Origin: Buddleja alternifolia
Taxonomy: Eukaryota; Streptophyta; Magnoliopsida; Lamiales; Scrophulariaceae
Assembly: GCA_019426215.1 (NCBI GenBank)
Contig: CM033397.1
Location: 24,182,480 to 24,246,479 of the forward strand
DNA: 64,000 nucleotides
Direction: 5' to 3'
Position numbers and translations under genes: made by a program. How positions within the stretch are numbered: the first letter of the stretch is position 1; each line of letters starts with the position of its first letter. Of the stretch, positions 10,515-21,842 are shown one piece after another. The notes under the pieces were generated by a model. That model was not told the DNA's origin. It did no database searches and worked only from the letters and a program-made list of their open reading frames with translations.

Positions 10515-13500
10515 TGTTAGGAATCCCGAACAGGAAAACAGAGAATTGCAGCGAAAAATTCGAGGATTCCAACCGGTAGATCACAAAAATAGATCTGATG
10601 ATTTTTCATTGGTTTCGCGAAATTTAGAACGAATAAACATACCCTTTTGATTCGTTTATTGATTCTGCATAACAACAATCCTCCAAGGGCTCCTGTCTCT
10701 AAAGCTTCATGCGAGATGAGCCTTCCAAAGATCCCGAGACTCCTCCTTCTTTACAATAGTGGACGGCTAGAGAGGAGAGAGGGGAGAGAGTTTTTTTCTT
10801 TTTGTGTTATGTAGTGTTATCTTGTTACTTTCTTAGGGTTTATTTCACTGTAGGAGTCCAATTTAAACTCAACTAGCTTGTGGCACAAGTTGGAGGCTAC
10901 TTCAAAACCCTAAGTGGCCGCCCCTCCTAGGGCTTCCTTGGACTGGGTGGGCTTTTAATTGGCTTGTCTAATTTCTAGCCCATCTGTATATATTTAAATT
11001 TAAATATAATATATACTATTAATTAATTCCAATTAATTAATATACTGATCAAATAATTTAATTTAATCCAATTGAATTAAATATTTAACTAGTTGATTTA
11101 ATCTAATTAAATCAATCAGTCCATTTAATTCTTTCTAAAAGATTTACACAAAAAGATACATCCCACTCGTTTCTTATACCGCGACTCTTTAGGTTCGTCT
11201 CAATTGGCAAAGGGAGTAATTACTTATGGATGTGAGTGTCACCTAGCCAGTGCCGTGGACTCACATCGTAACCCAATTGAGTACGAAATGAACGAATCGT
11301 TTGACGAACCTCTTGATCATAAATGTCGTATGAGTATAAGCCATTCACTGACGTATCTCGATCAAGTGAGAGTCATGGAAAATGTCAAACTCACTAAACT
11401 TGATACTGTGCATTAGATTATAGCATAATGAAATTACCAAACTACCCTCAATGTCCCACATAAGTTAGTTGTTATGCTTTGGCCAAAGACTTATAATTTC
11501 ATTAGCCTATAATCGCACAGGATACTTTCTCGTTTACTATCGAGACAGTGAATCCCATCTTGGCGATCACTGATCAACTGCTACTTGTCTCATTGATATC
11601 GCACTTCGAGGTCGACCCCACCGACGTGTGATATGGACCTAACTACTCTGGTAACAGATCCAATAATACAAGCACATTGATAATGAACCCTCAGGTCTAA
11701 GGCTCATGCATACTATTACAATCAGTAATCTAATCATTGACAGTCACTGAGTAAATACCCATGTGATCAGATTACTACGAGCCGTGTTCGAATATGTCAA
11801 TTCCTGTTGGTCCCAAGTAGTATATGTTAAGGGTCTAGAAAGGGGGGTTGAATAGACCCTGAAGTCTTTTTGGGTTTCTAAAAATTCGTATCACTTTGAA
11901 GTATTTGAACTCTCGGAAAGCTTTGAGCGCTGGGTGCGGCGCTTGAGAGATAATGACTTAAGCGCTAGTTTCAGGCGTTTGGGAAAAGTTAACTTAGACT
12001 TGGTGATTTCAACGCTTACCAAAGTAGGGCAGAGTTTAGTCACTAAATCAGGGTTAGCACAGCGGAAGTATTTTATAGCTTAGCGTTCGATTTGTTAATC
12101 AAAAGTAGTCGTTTAGTTGTTTTAAAACTTTATCAAAGTATATGCAATATGAATAGTAAAGCAATAAAACAGTAAATAATTAAAGCAGTAAATGACACAA
12201 GATATTTGTAAGGTTCACTGTGTGATGTAATCCCAGCTACGTCCTTCTTCTCCTTTTATCAGGGAGGTTTTCCACTATGATGATTATCGAAGAGTCACAC
12301 AGAGGCTTCTACAAAATAGAGGGAGATTGGATATGATCTCGGAACTCCTTGGTCACACAGATTTCAGCTCCACTAAAGACCTTCTATCCCCTTGCTTCTT
12401 TCACTCAAAAATGGTGCAAGTTACGCTTGATTTCGGAACTCCTTGGTCACACAGATTTCAACTCCAATAGAGATCTTCTTCCACAAGCTTCTTTTACACA
12501 AAAATATTGCTTGTAAGTCAACAAGCTTTCTCACTCAGATGAAAGGTGTTGATGTTTTTGGTCACGGATTTGTTTGTTTTTGGAAAGTTCAAACAACTTG
12601 GAGATATCTCAATAGTAGTGTAGGTTCTTCTTGAAAAGAGGTTTGAAATATGGGTGACTGTCTAGGAATGTATTTGAGAAGCTTAAAGGATTTCGGCTCT
12701 GGAGTTTATAAGCTTTTTCTCTCACATAAATTCAGCAAAGTTTTTGGACCCCTTTTTTTTTTTTTTTTTTACGTCCAGATGTTTATCTATATGTGTTACA
12801 CTTTGTCACTTTTGCTGAAAAGGTTATTTATAGATTGTTTTGAGATTTTGTCCGTTGGACACGGTTGGAATCTCGTTTCCCTAAACATTCCATGAGTTCT
12901 GACAATCCTAACTTTGGGTATATTTAATTGGTTAGGCATGGTCTTGGTTTCATAAATCTGACAGTCTCGGTCAAAGATATGGCTTGCCCATAAGTTGTAG
13001 TGCTTATATTTTAATAGCACTTATCCGACTTTTGATGCATCTTGTCTTATTTCCGTTTGGGAATAATTTTCGTTGATTCATGCATCTTTGATAACTTGGA
13101 TTTGAATCTTCAGGTTACGCTTGGAGAACTAGACGCTTGAGCCTTTGGAGTTTAGGCTTTTTGAAAGTAGCCTTCTTTGTTAATCAGACGCTTGAGAAAG
13201 GTCACAATCTTTGCCCGATTTTTAGACGCTTGACCTTTCACTTTATCTTTGATAGACTCACTCAGAATTTTATCATTGACTTAGTGTTAAGCACTTGGTC
13301 TAAGGTCCATAACAAATCTTGAGCGCTGAGTTCGTAACCTGGGATAGTCTTTTAGCGTTTGACGGACGCTTGAGACTAATCTTTATCTTTACTGTTCCTT
13401 CAGACGCTTGATCTTCAACTTCATCACTTGGTAGACTCACACAGAATTCTTCTAGTGATTTAGTATCACATTCTTAGTCTAAAATCTATAAAGATAAAAA

Positions 13501-13968
13501 AATACAAGCCTAGTATAAAAACACGAGCTTTCAGGCGCTTATACATTTGTTCTACGAAAGCTTTTATACTTTACATTTCTTGGGGTCTAACATGGGATCC
13601 TAATTGTCATCATCAAAACATCTAACATGAAATTCCTAACAATTCCATTGACATATCTATGATACTTGCTCCCACTATCCCTATAGTGTTCGACTGGCAC
13701 TCATCGTCAGAGCATGTGTCATACAAGTCGAATCTTAATGCCCAATTAAGATTCTTTGACTTGCGAACCCTTTTAAGTGATAAAGGGCAAAGAGTCAAAC
13801 CTTTATTCACATGGACTATATGTTCAATACTTATTTAGATGCCATAAATATTTATATGAACAAAATACAGATGTCTTTATTCATATCATTTTAATAGTTT
13901 GTACAACATAATGAGATACCCTAATCTAACTATTTGTCCTCATTGGCATCTAGGGCATATACCTAACA
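10515..13968 (-). mobile_element. Copia-2 3' LTR, copy 1, split by a nested LTR
   Basis: The plus strand starts TGTTAGGAATCCCGAACAGG and ends CATATACCTAACA. Removing the nested SIRE-like LTR (11805-13641) and one target repeat leaves about 1.6 kb, matching the 1660-bp solo LTRs of this family. Relative to the solo LTRs it lacks about 47 bases after TTTTAAGTGATAA (near 13775). Copy 2's 3' LTR lacks the same bases, which links the two copies by descent. Small ORFs inside it (for example at 11204-11416) are not coding. Confidence 0.88.
11805..13641 (-). mobile_element. Solo SIRE-like LTR nested in copia-2 LTR, TSD ATTCC
   Basis: This is a full-length LTR of 1837 bases: plus strand TGTTGGTCCCAAGTAGTATA to GAAATTCCTAACA. 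It is flanked by perfect 5-bp repeats ATTCC at 11800-11804 and 13642-13646. No internal sequence remains, so it is a solo LTR left by recombination between the two LTRs of a full element. It has a minus-strand TATA box at 12825-12832 and a T tract near 12752-12770. It is diverged from the other SIRE-like LTRs here and belongs to a subfamily. It is absent from copy 2, where a 2.9-kb deletion removed the corresponding region. Confidence 0.92.
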
Positions 13969-15640
13969 ATCTCCCACTTGCACTTAATGTCAATCGCTTT
14001 GGTATCTTATACCCATCTTCTCAAGATGTTGCTTTAGCACCGCCTGCGCTAATGGCATAGTGAGTGGGTCAGCTACGTTATCCGCTGAGACTATTTTCTG
14101 CACGGCGATGTCGCCTCTTCCAATGATTTCTTGAATTATGTGATATCTCCTCTCTATGTGATTGGGTTTGTTGTGAGACCTTGGTTCCTTTGCTTGCGCG
14201 ATGGCTCCGTTGTTGTCACACCATAGTGGCAACGAAAGCTCCATGCTAGGAACAACTTGAAGTTCAGAAATGAACTTCTTTATCCAAACAGCCTCCTTGG
14301 CTGCCTCCGAGGCTACCACATATTCAGCTTTGGTGGTCGAATCGGTAGTTGTGCTTTGCTTGGAACTTTTCCAAGACACTGCTCTACCGTTCAAAGTGAA
14401 TATGAACCCAGAAGTGGATTTTCGGTCAACGATGTCAGATTGGAAATCTAAATCAGTATAACTATCCACTTTCATTTCTCCATTGCCATATGTGAGGATC
14501 ATATCTTTAGTTCTTCTTAAGTACTTTAAGATTGATTTCACGGTCATCCAATGTTCATTGCCTAGGTTAGCTTGAAACCTACTTACTACGCTCACAACGT
14601 ATGCAAGATCTGGTCTCATGCATAAGATAGCGTACATGAGACTTCCCACTGCTGATGCATAAGCGATGCTATTCATTTCTCTTTGATCTTCCTCACTTTG
14701 AGGACTCATCTTTTTGGAGAGATGAACTCCATGTCTCATAGGCAAAAGACCTCTTTTAGAATTTTCCATCCAAAATCGCTTCAGGACCTTTTCTAAGTAG
14801 AGGGCTTAGGAGAGACCTATTGTCTTATTCGATCTATCCCTGTAGATTCAAATTCCTAGGACATAGGTGGCTTCTCCTAAGTCTTTCATGGAGAATGTGC
14901 TTGAAAGCTATGTCTTAACCGAAGTTAGCAAACTTGTATCATTCCCTATAAGTAGAATGTCGTCCACGTATAGTACCAGGAATGATATCTTGCTCCCACT
15001 GACCTTTTTATAGACACATGGTTCATCCTCATTTTTGATAAAGCCGTTGTTTCGTACTTCTTCATCAAAACGAAGGTTCCAACTGCGAGAGGCCTGCTTC
15101 AGTCCATAAATGGACCTATTTAACTTGCAGACCTTATGAGAATCGGCATTGGATAGAAAACCTTTGGGCTGCTCCATATAGATATCCTCCTCGAGGAATC
15201 CATTTAGGAAGGCGGTTTTTCACATCCATTTACCAGATCTCATAATCCAGGTATGCAGCTATTGAAAGTAGAATTCTAATGGATTTGATCATAGCTACTG
15301 GTGAAAAGGTTTCCTCATAGTCAATGCCCTCCTTATGACTATACCCTTTCACCACTAGCCTGGCCTTATAGGTATCCACCTTGCCATCCGGACCTATCTT
15401 TCTCTTATAGATCCATTTTCATCCAATAGGTACAATACCTTTGGGAGGATCTACTAGATTCCAGACTTGGTTCGAATACTTCGAATCCATTTCCACTTTC
15501 ATAGCTTCATGCTATTTTGCAGAATCCATATCCATCATTGCCTAGTCATAACTAGAGGGATCATCTCCATGGTTTCTTTCTGCTACTGCATACAAATTAT
15601 GCCCTCCTTGTAGCAGAGAACCATATCTCGCAGGTGGTTG
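13969..15640 (-). pseudogene. Copia-2 reverse transcriptase and RNase H, copy 1
   Basis: The RNase H end (13990-14769) reads through VDRKSTSGFIFTLNGRAVSW, the TTKAEYVVASEAAKEAVWIK block and the terminal VADPLTMPLAQ. Upstream the RT contains MEQPKGFLSNADSHKVCKLN and an intact YVDDILLIGND catalytic site (near 14945-14975). Stops and frameshifts separate the pieces, for example near 14770-14905 and near 15215. The RNase H is more complete here than in copy 2, which has a stop at 44881. The lineage looks Tork/TAR-like from the RNase H wording, but I am not sure of the clade. Confidence 0.85.
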
Positions 15641-15746
15641 AGATACTTTAGTAGACCTGCGCACTGATGGTTATGTCATTTCTGGGTCTGGTGAGATACT
15701 TTAGTAGACCTGCGCACTGATGGTTATGTCATTTCTGGGTCTGGTT
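15641..15746. repeat. 53-bp direct tandem duplication private to copy 1
   Basis: The segment beginning AGATACTTTAGTAGACCTGC at 15641 is repeated at 15694. Copy 2 has a single unit at the corresponding position (about 46328). It lies in the linker between integrase and RT, and since 53 is not a multiple of 3 it shifts the frame. It arose after the large duplication. Confidence 0.85.
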
Positions 15747-16996
15747 GGGTCTCTTGAACAGTGTCTTCCACAGGGGATTCATTTTGTTCTTGTAGAACAA
15801 TACTTCTACCAACTCCTCCTTTTCGAATGAATTCTTCTTCGAGAAAGATTGTCTGTAAGGCAACAATGATTCTCTGATCATCGGGAAGGTAGAAAAGGTA
15901 TCCCATAGAATCCTCGGGATATCCAACGAATCACCCTTTTATGGACCTAGCCTCCAATTTCTCTGCCTTGGTCTTTTTCACGTAAGCTGGGCAACCCCAT
16001 ATTCTTATGTGTTTCAGATTAGGCTTCCTTCCACTCCATATCTGATACGGTATTCTAGGAACAGATTTGGAGGGACATCTATTCAGAATGTGAGTTGCTG
16101 TAAGCAGCGTGTGTCCCCACAATGAAATGGGCAAATCTGTGTAGCTGAGCATGGATCGAACCATGTCCAACAGTGTTTGATTCCTTCGTTCTGCTATGCC
16201 ATTTAATTGTGGAGTTGCTGGAGGAGTAAGCTATAACAGCATGCCATGTTCCCGAAGGAACTGGTCAAACTACGCATTCATATACTCACCACCGCGGTCA
16301 GACCAAAGTGTCTTGATATGATGCCCGGTTTGGTTTTCGACTAAAGTCTTGAATTCAATGAATTTCTCCAATGATTCAGACTTGTACTTCATTAAATACA
16401 CGTAGTCATACCTAGAACGGTCATTGGTAAATGTGATGAAGTACTAAAAACCACCGTGGGCCATATTTCCAAATGGTCCGCACACATCAGTATGAACTAG
16501 ACCTAAGACTTTTGTGGCTCTTTCAAAATTCCCTGTGAAGGGGGACTTGGTCATTTTGCCTTGGATACAAGACTCACAAGTGGGACAGGGATCTAATCCT
16601 AACGAGTCTATGACTCCATCCTTTTCTAACTCGTGAAGTCTTTAGTCCCCGACATGACCTAGTCTCAAGTGCCATAGCTGTCTCAAGTTTGTGTCATACA
16701 TTCTGCGTTTTCTTGTTACAGCATTAACATTACAATCATTTTGGACATTAATATAATATAAACCATTTATTAAAGATGCATTGCCAACACATTCATTTCT
16801 AAAATAAATGTCACAAGAATTGTTCATAAAGGAAAATAAATAACCTTTCCTGACTAAAACAGGAATTGAAACAATATTCTTAAGCCCGTTGGGCAAAACA
16901 AGGCAATTGTCTAAATATAATAAATGTCCAGATGATTAACTAAGGGAAGTGTTGCCAATGTGTGAGGCTGCTACACTATGACCGCTGCCAACATTG
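15747..16996 (-). pseudogene. Copia-2 integrase and pre-integrase region, copy 1
   Basis: On the minus strand, from high to low coordinates, there is a pre-integrase zinc region (LRQLWHLRLGHVGD ... CPTCESCIQGK), the integrase core with the HTDVCGPFG, WSDRGGEY and NGIAERRNQ blocks carrying D, D and E, and the C-terminal ISLWGHTLLTATHILNRCPS. Premature stops occur near 16445, 16275, 16230 and 15950. The protein is interrupted upstream at 16996 by a solo LTR that separates it from the protease. The element cannot be autonomous in this state. Confidence 0.85.
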
Positions 16997-18656
16997 TGTT
17001 AGGAATCCCGTACAGGAAAACAGAGAATTGCAGCGGAAGATTCGAGGATTCCTACCGGTAGATCACAAAAAATAGATCTGATGATTTTTCATGGGCTCCG
17101 CGAAATTTAGAACGAATAAACATATCCTTTTAATTCGTTTATTGATTCTGCAGAACAGCAATCCTCCAAGGGCTCCTGTCTCTAAAGCTTCACTCGAAAT
17201 GAGCCTTCCAATGATCCCGAGACTTCTCCTTCTTTGCAGTAGTGGACGGCTAGAGAGGAGAGAGGGGAGAGAGTTATTTTCTTTTTGTGTTGTGTAATGT
17301 TATCGTGTTACTTAGGGTTTGTTCCACTATAGGAGTCCTTTTAAACTTAACTAACTTGTTGAACAAGTTGGAGGCTACTCCAAAAAGCCCTAAGTGGCCG
17401 ACCCTCCTAGGGTTGCCTTGGACTGGGTGGGCTTTTAATTTGCTTGTCTAATTTCTAGCCCATCTGTATATATTTAAATTTAAATCCAATTTAAACATAA
17501 TATATACTATTAATTAATTCCAATTAATTAATGTACTAATCAAATAATTTAATTTAATCCAATTAAATTAAATATTTAATTAATTGATTTAATCTAATTA
17601 AATCAATCAGTCCATTTAATTCTTTCTAAAAGATTTACACAAAAAGATACATCCCGCTCGTTTCTTATAGCGCGACTCTTTGGGTTCGTCTCAATTGGCA
17701 AAGGGAGGAATTACCTAAGGATGTGAGTGTCACCTAGCCAGTCCCGTGGACTCACATCGTAACCCAATTGAGTACGAAATGAACGAATCATTTTACGAAC
17801 CTCTTGATCATAAATGTCGTATGAGTATAAGTCCTTCACTGACGTATCCCGATCAAGTGAGAGTCATGGAAAATGTCAAACTTACTAAACTTGATACTGT
17901 GCATTAGATTATAGCATAATGAAATTACTAAACTACCCTCAATGTCCCACATGAGTTAGTTGTTATGCTTTGGCCAAAGACTTATAATTTCATTAGCCTA
18001 TAATCGCACGGGATATTTTCTCATTTACTATCGAAACAGTGAATCCCATCTTGGCGATCACTGATCAACCTCTACTTGTCTCATTGATATCGCACTTCGA
18101 GGTCGACCCCACCGACGGGTGATATGAGCCTAACTACTCTGGTAACAGATCCAATAATACAAGCACATTGATCATGAACCCTCAAGTCTAAGGCTCACGC
18201 ATACTATTACGATCAGTAATCCAATCATTGACAGTCACTGAGTAAATACCCATGTGATCGGATTACTACGAGCCGTGTTAGAATATGTCAATTCCATTGA
18301 CATATCTATGATACTTGCTCCCACTATCCCTATAGTGTTTGACTGGCACTCATCATCAGAGCATGTGTCATACAAGTCAAATCTTAATGCCCAATTAAGA
18401 TTCTTTGACTTGCGAACTCTTTTAAGTGATAAGGTGTAAGACTCTTCCCATGCCACGTCTTTATTCCATAAAGGGCAAAGAGTCAAACCTTTATTCACAT
18501 GGACTATATGTTCAATACTTATTTAGATGCCATAAAGATTTATATGAACAAAATACAGATGCTTTTATTAATATCATTTTTATAGTTTGTACAACATACT
18601 AAGATACCCTAATCTAACTATTTGTCCTCATTGGCATCTAAGGCATATACCTAACA
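16997..18656 (-). mobile_element. Solo copia-2-family LTR nested in copia-2, TSD CATTG, copy 1
   Basis: This is 1660 bases long, from TGTTAGGAATCCCGTACAGG to ATATACCTAACA, with perfect 5-bp target repeats CATTG at 16992-16996 and 18657-18661. It lies between the protease and pre-integrase sequences of another member of its own family and in the same orientation. The identical insertion, with the same target repeats, is at 47630-49289, so it predates the large duplication. The AT-rich middle (about 17470-17640) contains overlapping TTAATTAA palindromes. Confidence 0.93.
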
Positions 18657-18661
18657 CATTG

Positions 18662-19568
18662 ATCATCACTTCACCATGCTCTAGCTTCTTACTTCTTTCC
18701 AGCTCCTGGTTCATAACACATATGTGAGCACTAGCCCCAAAGTCTAGAATCCAGGAAGTTGAAAATATGGTAACAGAACAATTTGTTTCTAAAGCATTAA
18801 GTTCTATACCTGAAGTAATTTTTGCTTTCAGCTTAGGGCAATCATTTTTCCAGTTGTCCACCTCTTGGCAGTGAATACATGTTGTTGCAATCCTTGGGCG
18901 CTTCTTTCTCCTTCTATGGTTACCAGAAATAATGCCGAGCAGTCCATTTAGAGGTAAATCATTTTCTAATTCCCTCCTCATGAGAGCTTGTATGTAAACA
19001 AGTCTGTCTTTAAGATCCATTAAGGAACCTCCCAGGTCATCAACTTCAAAGTCAGTGACAAAAGCAGAAAAGGACTTGGGAAGAAATTGAAGAATAAGGT
19101 TTACTTGTAGATGAAAATCCATGAAACTTCCCAGAGTCTGGAGTCTTCCAATCATGGATATCATGTTCATAACAAGATTTGCTACTTCATCATTTTCTCC
19201 CATTCTTGCTTGGAAAAGTTCTTTCGATAAATAATACTAAATTGATTTTCCATGTTCCCCGAACATTTCCTCCAAATGAAGCATGATGGATTTGGGATTC
19301 TCCATATCCAAATGAATATATCTCAATTCCTTGCTCATTGACTTCAACTTGTAACTGGTGACCTTTTGAGCATCAGAATTCCATTTCTTGTTAATTTTGA
19401 GAACAGATGTTCCATTTTCAGCCCAGGGAAAGTTGGACCATCTTGTTCTAAAACATGCTCAAGTGATTTCTTTCTGAGACCAGCTCTTAGCCTCTTGACC
19501 CAGTCACCGTAGTTTGGTCCAGTGAGGACATTTTTCTCAAGCAGTATGGATAGAGGGTTATTAACCAT
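18662..19568 (-). pseudogene. Copia-2 gag and protease, copy 1
   Basis: The start is the ATG at 19568 (MVNNPLSILLEKNVLTGPNY). A typical copia gag region follows, ending in a zinc knuckle and the protease site WILDFGASAHIC. The knuckle reads CIHCQEVDNWKNDC: the fixed His of the CX2CX4HX4C pattern is Asn in both copies, so it probably no longer binds zinc normally. The protease has DFGA where DSGA is usual. Frame breaks occur near 19204-19260 and near 19420. The protein would coat the element RNA; the knuckle loss and breaks argue that it is dead. Confidence 0.82.
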
Positions 19569-20214
19569 TTTGAGAGAGATAAAATTACTGCAGAAAATTA
19601 ACCAAGATTCAATTAGATAATTATGTTGTACCCAAGTAAAAATTAGGACTTTAATTTTGACTTGCCTCCCACTACATTTTTCGAACCATTGCACTCCCAC
19701 TGCAATGAACGGAAATCTCGTTGGAAAGATTTCATAGTGAGTGATTGAGTTCTTCAAAAATTTCAATGAGTTGCAATCTGTAACGATGTATGGCTCATTG
19801 GAACTTTTGAAGTGACATGCCATGTCAACCAGTCTTACTGACGATTCAATCTACCTTTGGCTCATGGATCACTCAACCTCAGCCTGTAACGAAATATTAG
19901 TGGTGATCCATCTAAGTACTTTCCCATCAACTCCTATAGATCTAATAGTTGAATCTTATCTTGCAACCTGTAACGGTGTATGGGATAAGATTTGCCTCGA
20001 CCGATGGCATCAAATGCACTTGAAGAGATATGGATTATGAATTAATGCATAACCCCCATTAGTCGGGATGACGCCATGCATAACTCATAATCCCATCTTT
20101 TCCAAGTTTGATGGAGAGCCAGGATATCCAATATCCCCTACTTACTTAGTATTTTAATGTGGGAGAATTTTTGGAAAAATAAGGTCTCACTTTGCACATT
20201 AATTTATTATGCGC
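19569..20214 (-). other. Copia-2 5' leader, copy 1, truncated at duplication junction
   Basis: This untranslated part upstream of gag contains no convincing ORF (short frames at 19344-19823 and 19822-20040 are shadows). It matches 50203-50849. Copy 2 continues another ~1130 bases to the primer site; copy 1 stops at GCGC (20211-20214) and enters unrelated Athila-like sequence. Confidence 0.8.
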
Positions 20215-20215
20215 T
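20214..20215. other. Junction of the tandem duplication
   Basis: To the left is copia-2 leader ending TTATTATGCGC. To the right is the middle of an Athila-like LTR starting TAACACGCTAAAAGC. No target-site duplication or LTR end sits here, so it is a rearrangement breakpoint and not an insertion edge. The intact equivalent of the left side is 50849/50850. Confidence 0.75.
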
Positions 20216-21808
20216 AACACGCTAAAAGCTAACGTGCTATTGTAGCAAGTGTACTAGTCGTGTGTAGTAATAAGTGGACTAAAAGTCCGGGTTGTCGAAC
20301 CACGGAGACTTGAATTTTAGTTTATGATTTTAACGAAAAAAGAACAAATATAATTAAAGTAAATTATAGGTAAAATGCATACAATAAGAACAAGATTACA
20401 CAATTGATTTTACACAAAGTATAAAGGGAGACTAAGGCACATGCTAGGTTCCAATTGATCAATTATACTTATAAAGATTCTAGTTGAAGGATTACGCTTA
20501 TATTGTTATGGTGAGAACTCCGAGGGTAGAGAATAACCGATGTCTCGCGTATAAACTCCTATGCTTAGATCATGATTTACCAAATATTCCTATCTAGAAA
20601 TCTAACCACTAAACATGCATTAACGTACTAGAGTTCACTCGATTTGAATCGAACAACTTCACCCGGGAATCTTTACCTATGTCTAGGGCCTCATTAGTTA
20701 CGGGTCATGATGTGAATTTCTTGCACCCTAAGTCAATTTTCTCCCGAAATATTAACCTAGGCATAAGATTCTAACATATAGTGATCAAGTATATGCAAGA
20801 TAGGCAAAAACACAAATTCACATCACATAACAATATAAGAACAACCTCAACAATCATCTATTATAAGCATATATCACAATTTGGCCTTACATGGCCCTAG
20901 TTTTATGAATTTAGTTCATAATGGATAATATGAAAAATATAAATGAATTAATACACATGTTCATAGACATAATTGAAATGAAAAGCTATAAAAACTCCCT
21001 CTAATTAAATGATGATAGAACTCCAAGTGAATACTCTTTCTCCAATGATGATAATGAATCCAAGAATCCTTCTCCCTCTCCTTTCTCTTCCATGGATCGG
21101 TCACTTCCTCCCCTATTTCCTCCTATTTTTTTTTGAATGAATGCAAGAGATGATTAGCTTTATAGGTGTAGATTCCCCTCCCTCCCATCTGTTGTTCCTC
21201 TCTTGTGTCCTCCATTACTCTAAAGTGTGTAGTATAAAATTCCATAAAGTAGATCTACCAAGAAACACACTTATGACATCCCCTCAACACATGTGCTGAA
21301 TTATGACTAAAAGTGATTCCTTCCCATCATAAAGAGCTGGATTTTTGGCAGAAAAGGAGTTAAGATTCGGATTTCCCACGCCTAGGCGTGACTCGGAGGG
21401 CGCTGGGGCGTGTCTTGGCGCATGTATTTCTCTGTTCAGCGCAGCAATCTTATTTCCTTCACAATTTTCTCTATAGACCTCCGACTTGGATGATTCAAGT
21501 TCCCATTTGAAGCTAAGACATAGATCTACAACTTTGTAGAAGCAAACGTTGTCCAATTTGGTCTCTAAATGTAGAGAATTATCGCTCGAATGTGGTAGGA
21601 GATGCATAAACCGCCTAAGTGTTGAAAAACATGTTTGAACTTGTTTTGTGCATCGTTTTTCTTCCCTTTTCTTCATGTATTCTCATTTATTACCTGTATT
21701 CACTTAACACACTTATTAAATGCAAATGTGACATGATTTAAGCAATAAGTGAATCCAAATCATAAGAATTACGGTCTTAAAAACACGTAAAAACACCTCT
21801 TATCAACA
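20215..21808 (-). mobile_element. Athila-like 3' LTR, truncated by the junction
   Basis: The inner end is well marked: on the minus strand the LTR begins TGTTGATAAGAGGTGTTTTT right after a G-rich polypurine tract (21809-21819). The remaining 1594 bases are non-coding and include the phrase GTCGAACCACGGAGACTTG, common in this type of gypsy LTR. They also contain a short GC-rich patch with GCGCC-like words at 21377-21423. The outer end is lost at 20215. The matching 5' LTR is not in the window. Confidence 0.65.
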
Positions 21809-21842
21809 CCCCCAAACTTATCAATTGCTCGACCTCGAGCAA
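21809..21842 (-). promoter_or_regulatory. Polypurine tract with adjacent perfect dyad (Athila)
   Basis: On the minus strand a dyad, TTGCTCGA-GG-TCGAGCAA (21825-21842, 8-bp arms), is followed by TTGATAAGTTTGGGGG, which runs into the LTR start. The G tract is where plus-strand DNA synthesis would be primed. The dyad could form a hairpin in the RNA, or in single-stranded DNA. Confidence 0.6.

Larger units (their letters stand above)
1..20214 (-). repeat. Segmental duplication, copy 1 (partial at left edge)
   Basis: This block matches 33665-50849 nearly base for base. The offset is about 33664 at the left end and 30635 at the right end; the difference is mostly one 2.9-kb deletion in copy 2. Both copies carry the same SIRE-like element, inverted LTR fragment, copia-2 element and CATTG-flanked solo LTR, and many of the same inactivating mutations, so they are one locus copied and not independent insertions. 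A hand comparison of about 225 bases of the copia-2 RNase H gave about 2% mismatch. The match stops at 20214, where copy 2 continues into the rest of the copia-2 leader and copy 1 enters Athila-like sequence. The left edge is cut by the window. Confidence 0.9.

Noticed and set aside
11204..11416. 70-codon frame inside the copia-2 LTR
   Set aside because: LTR sequence; the same region in other LTRs of the family is not open in a conserved way.
12443..12895. Two short plus-strand frames with hydrophobic stretches
   Set aside because: They lie inside the solo SIRE-like LTR, run through a T tract and are not shared with the other LTRs.
19822..20040. 72-codon plus-strand frame, also at 50457-50675
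   Set aside because: It lies in the copia-2 leader. The two copies differ by amino-acid changes without sign of constraint, and no known protein is suggested.
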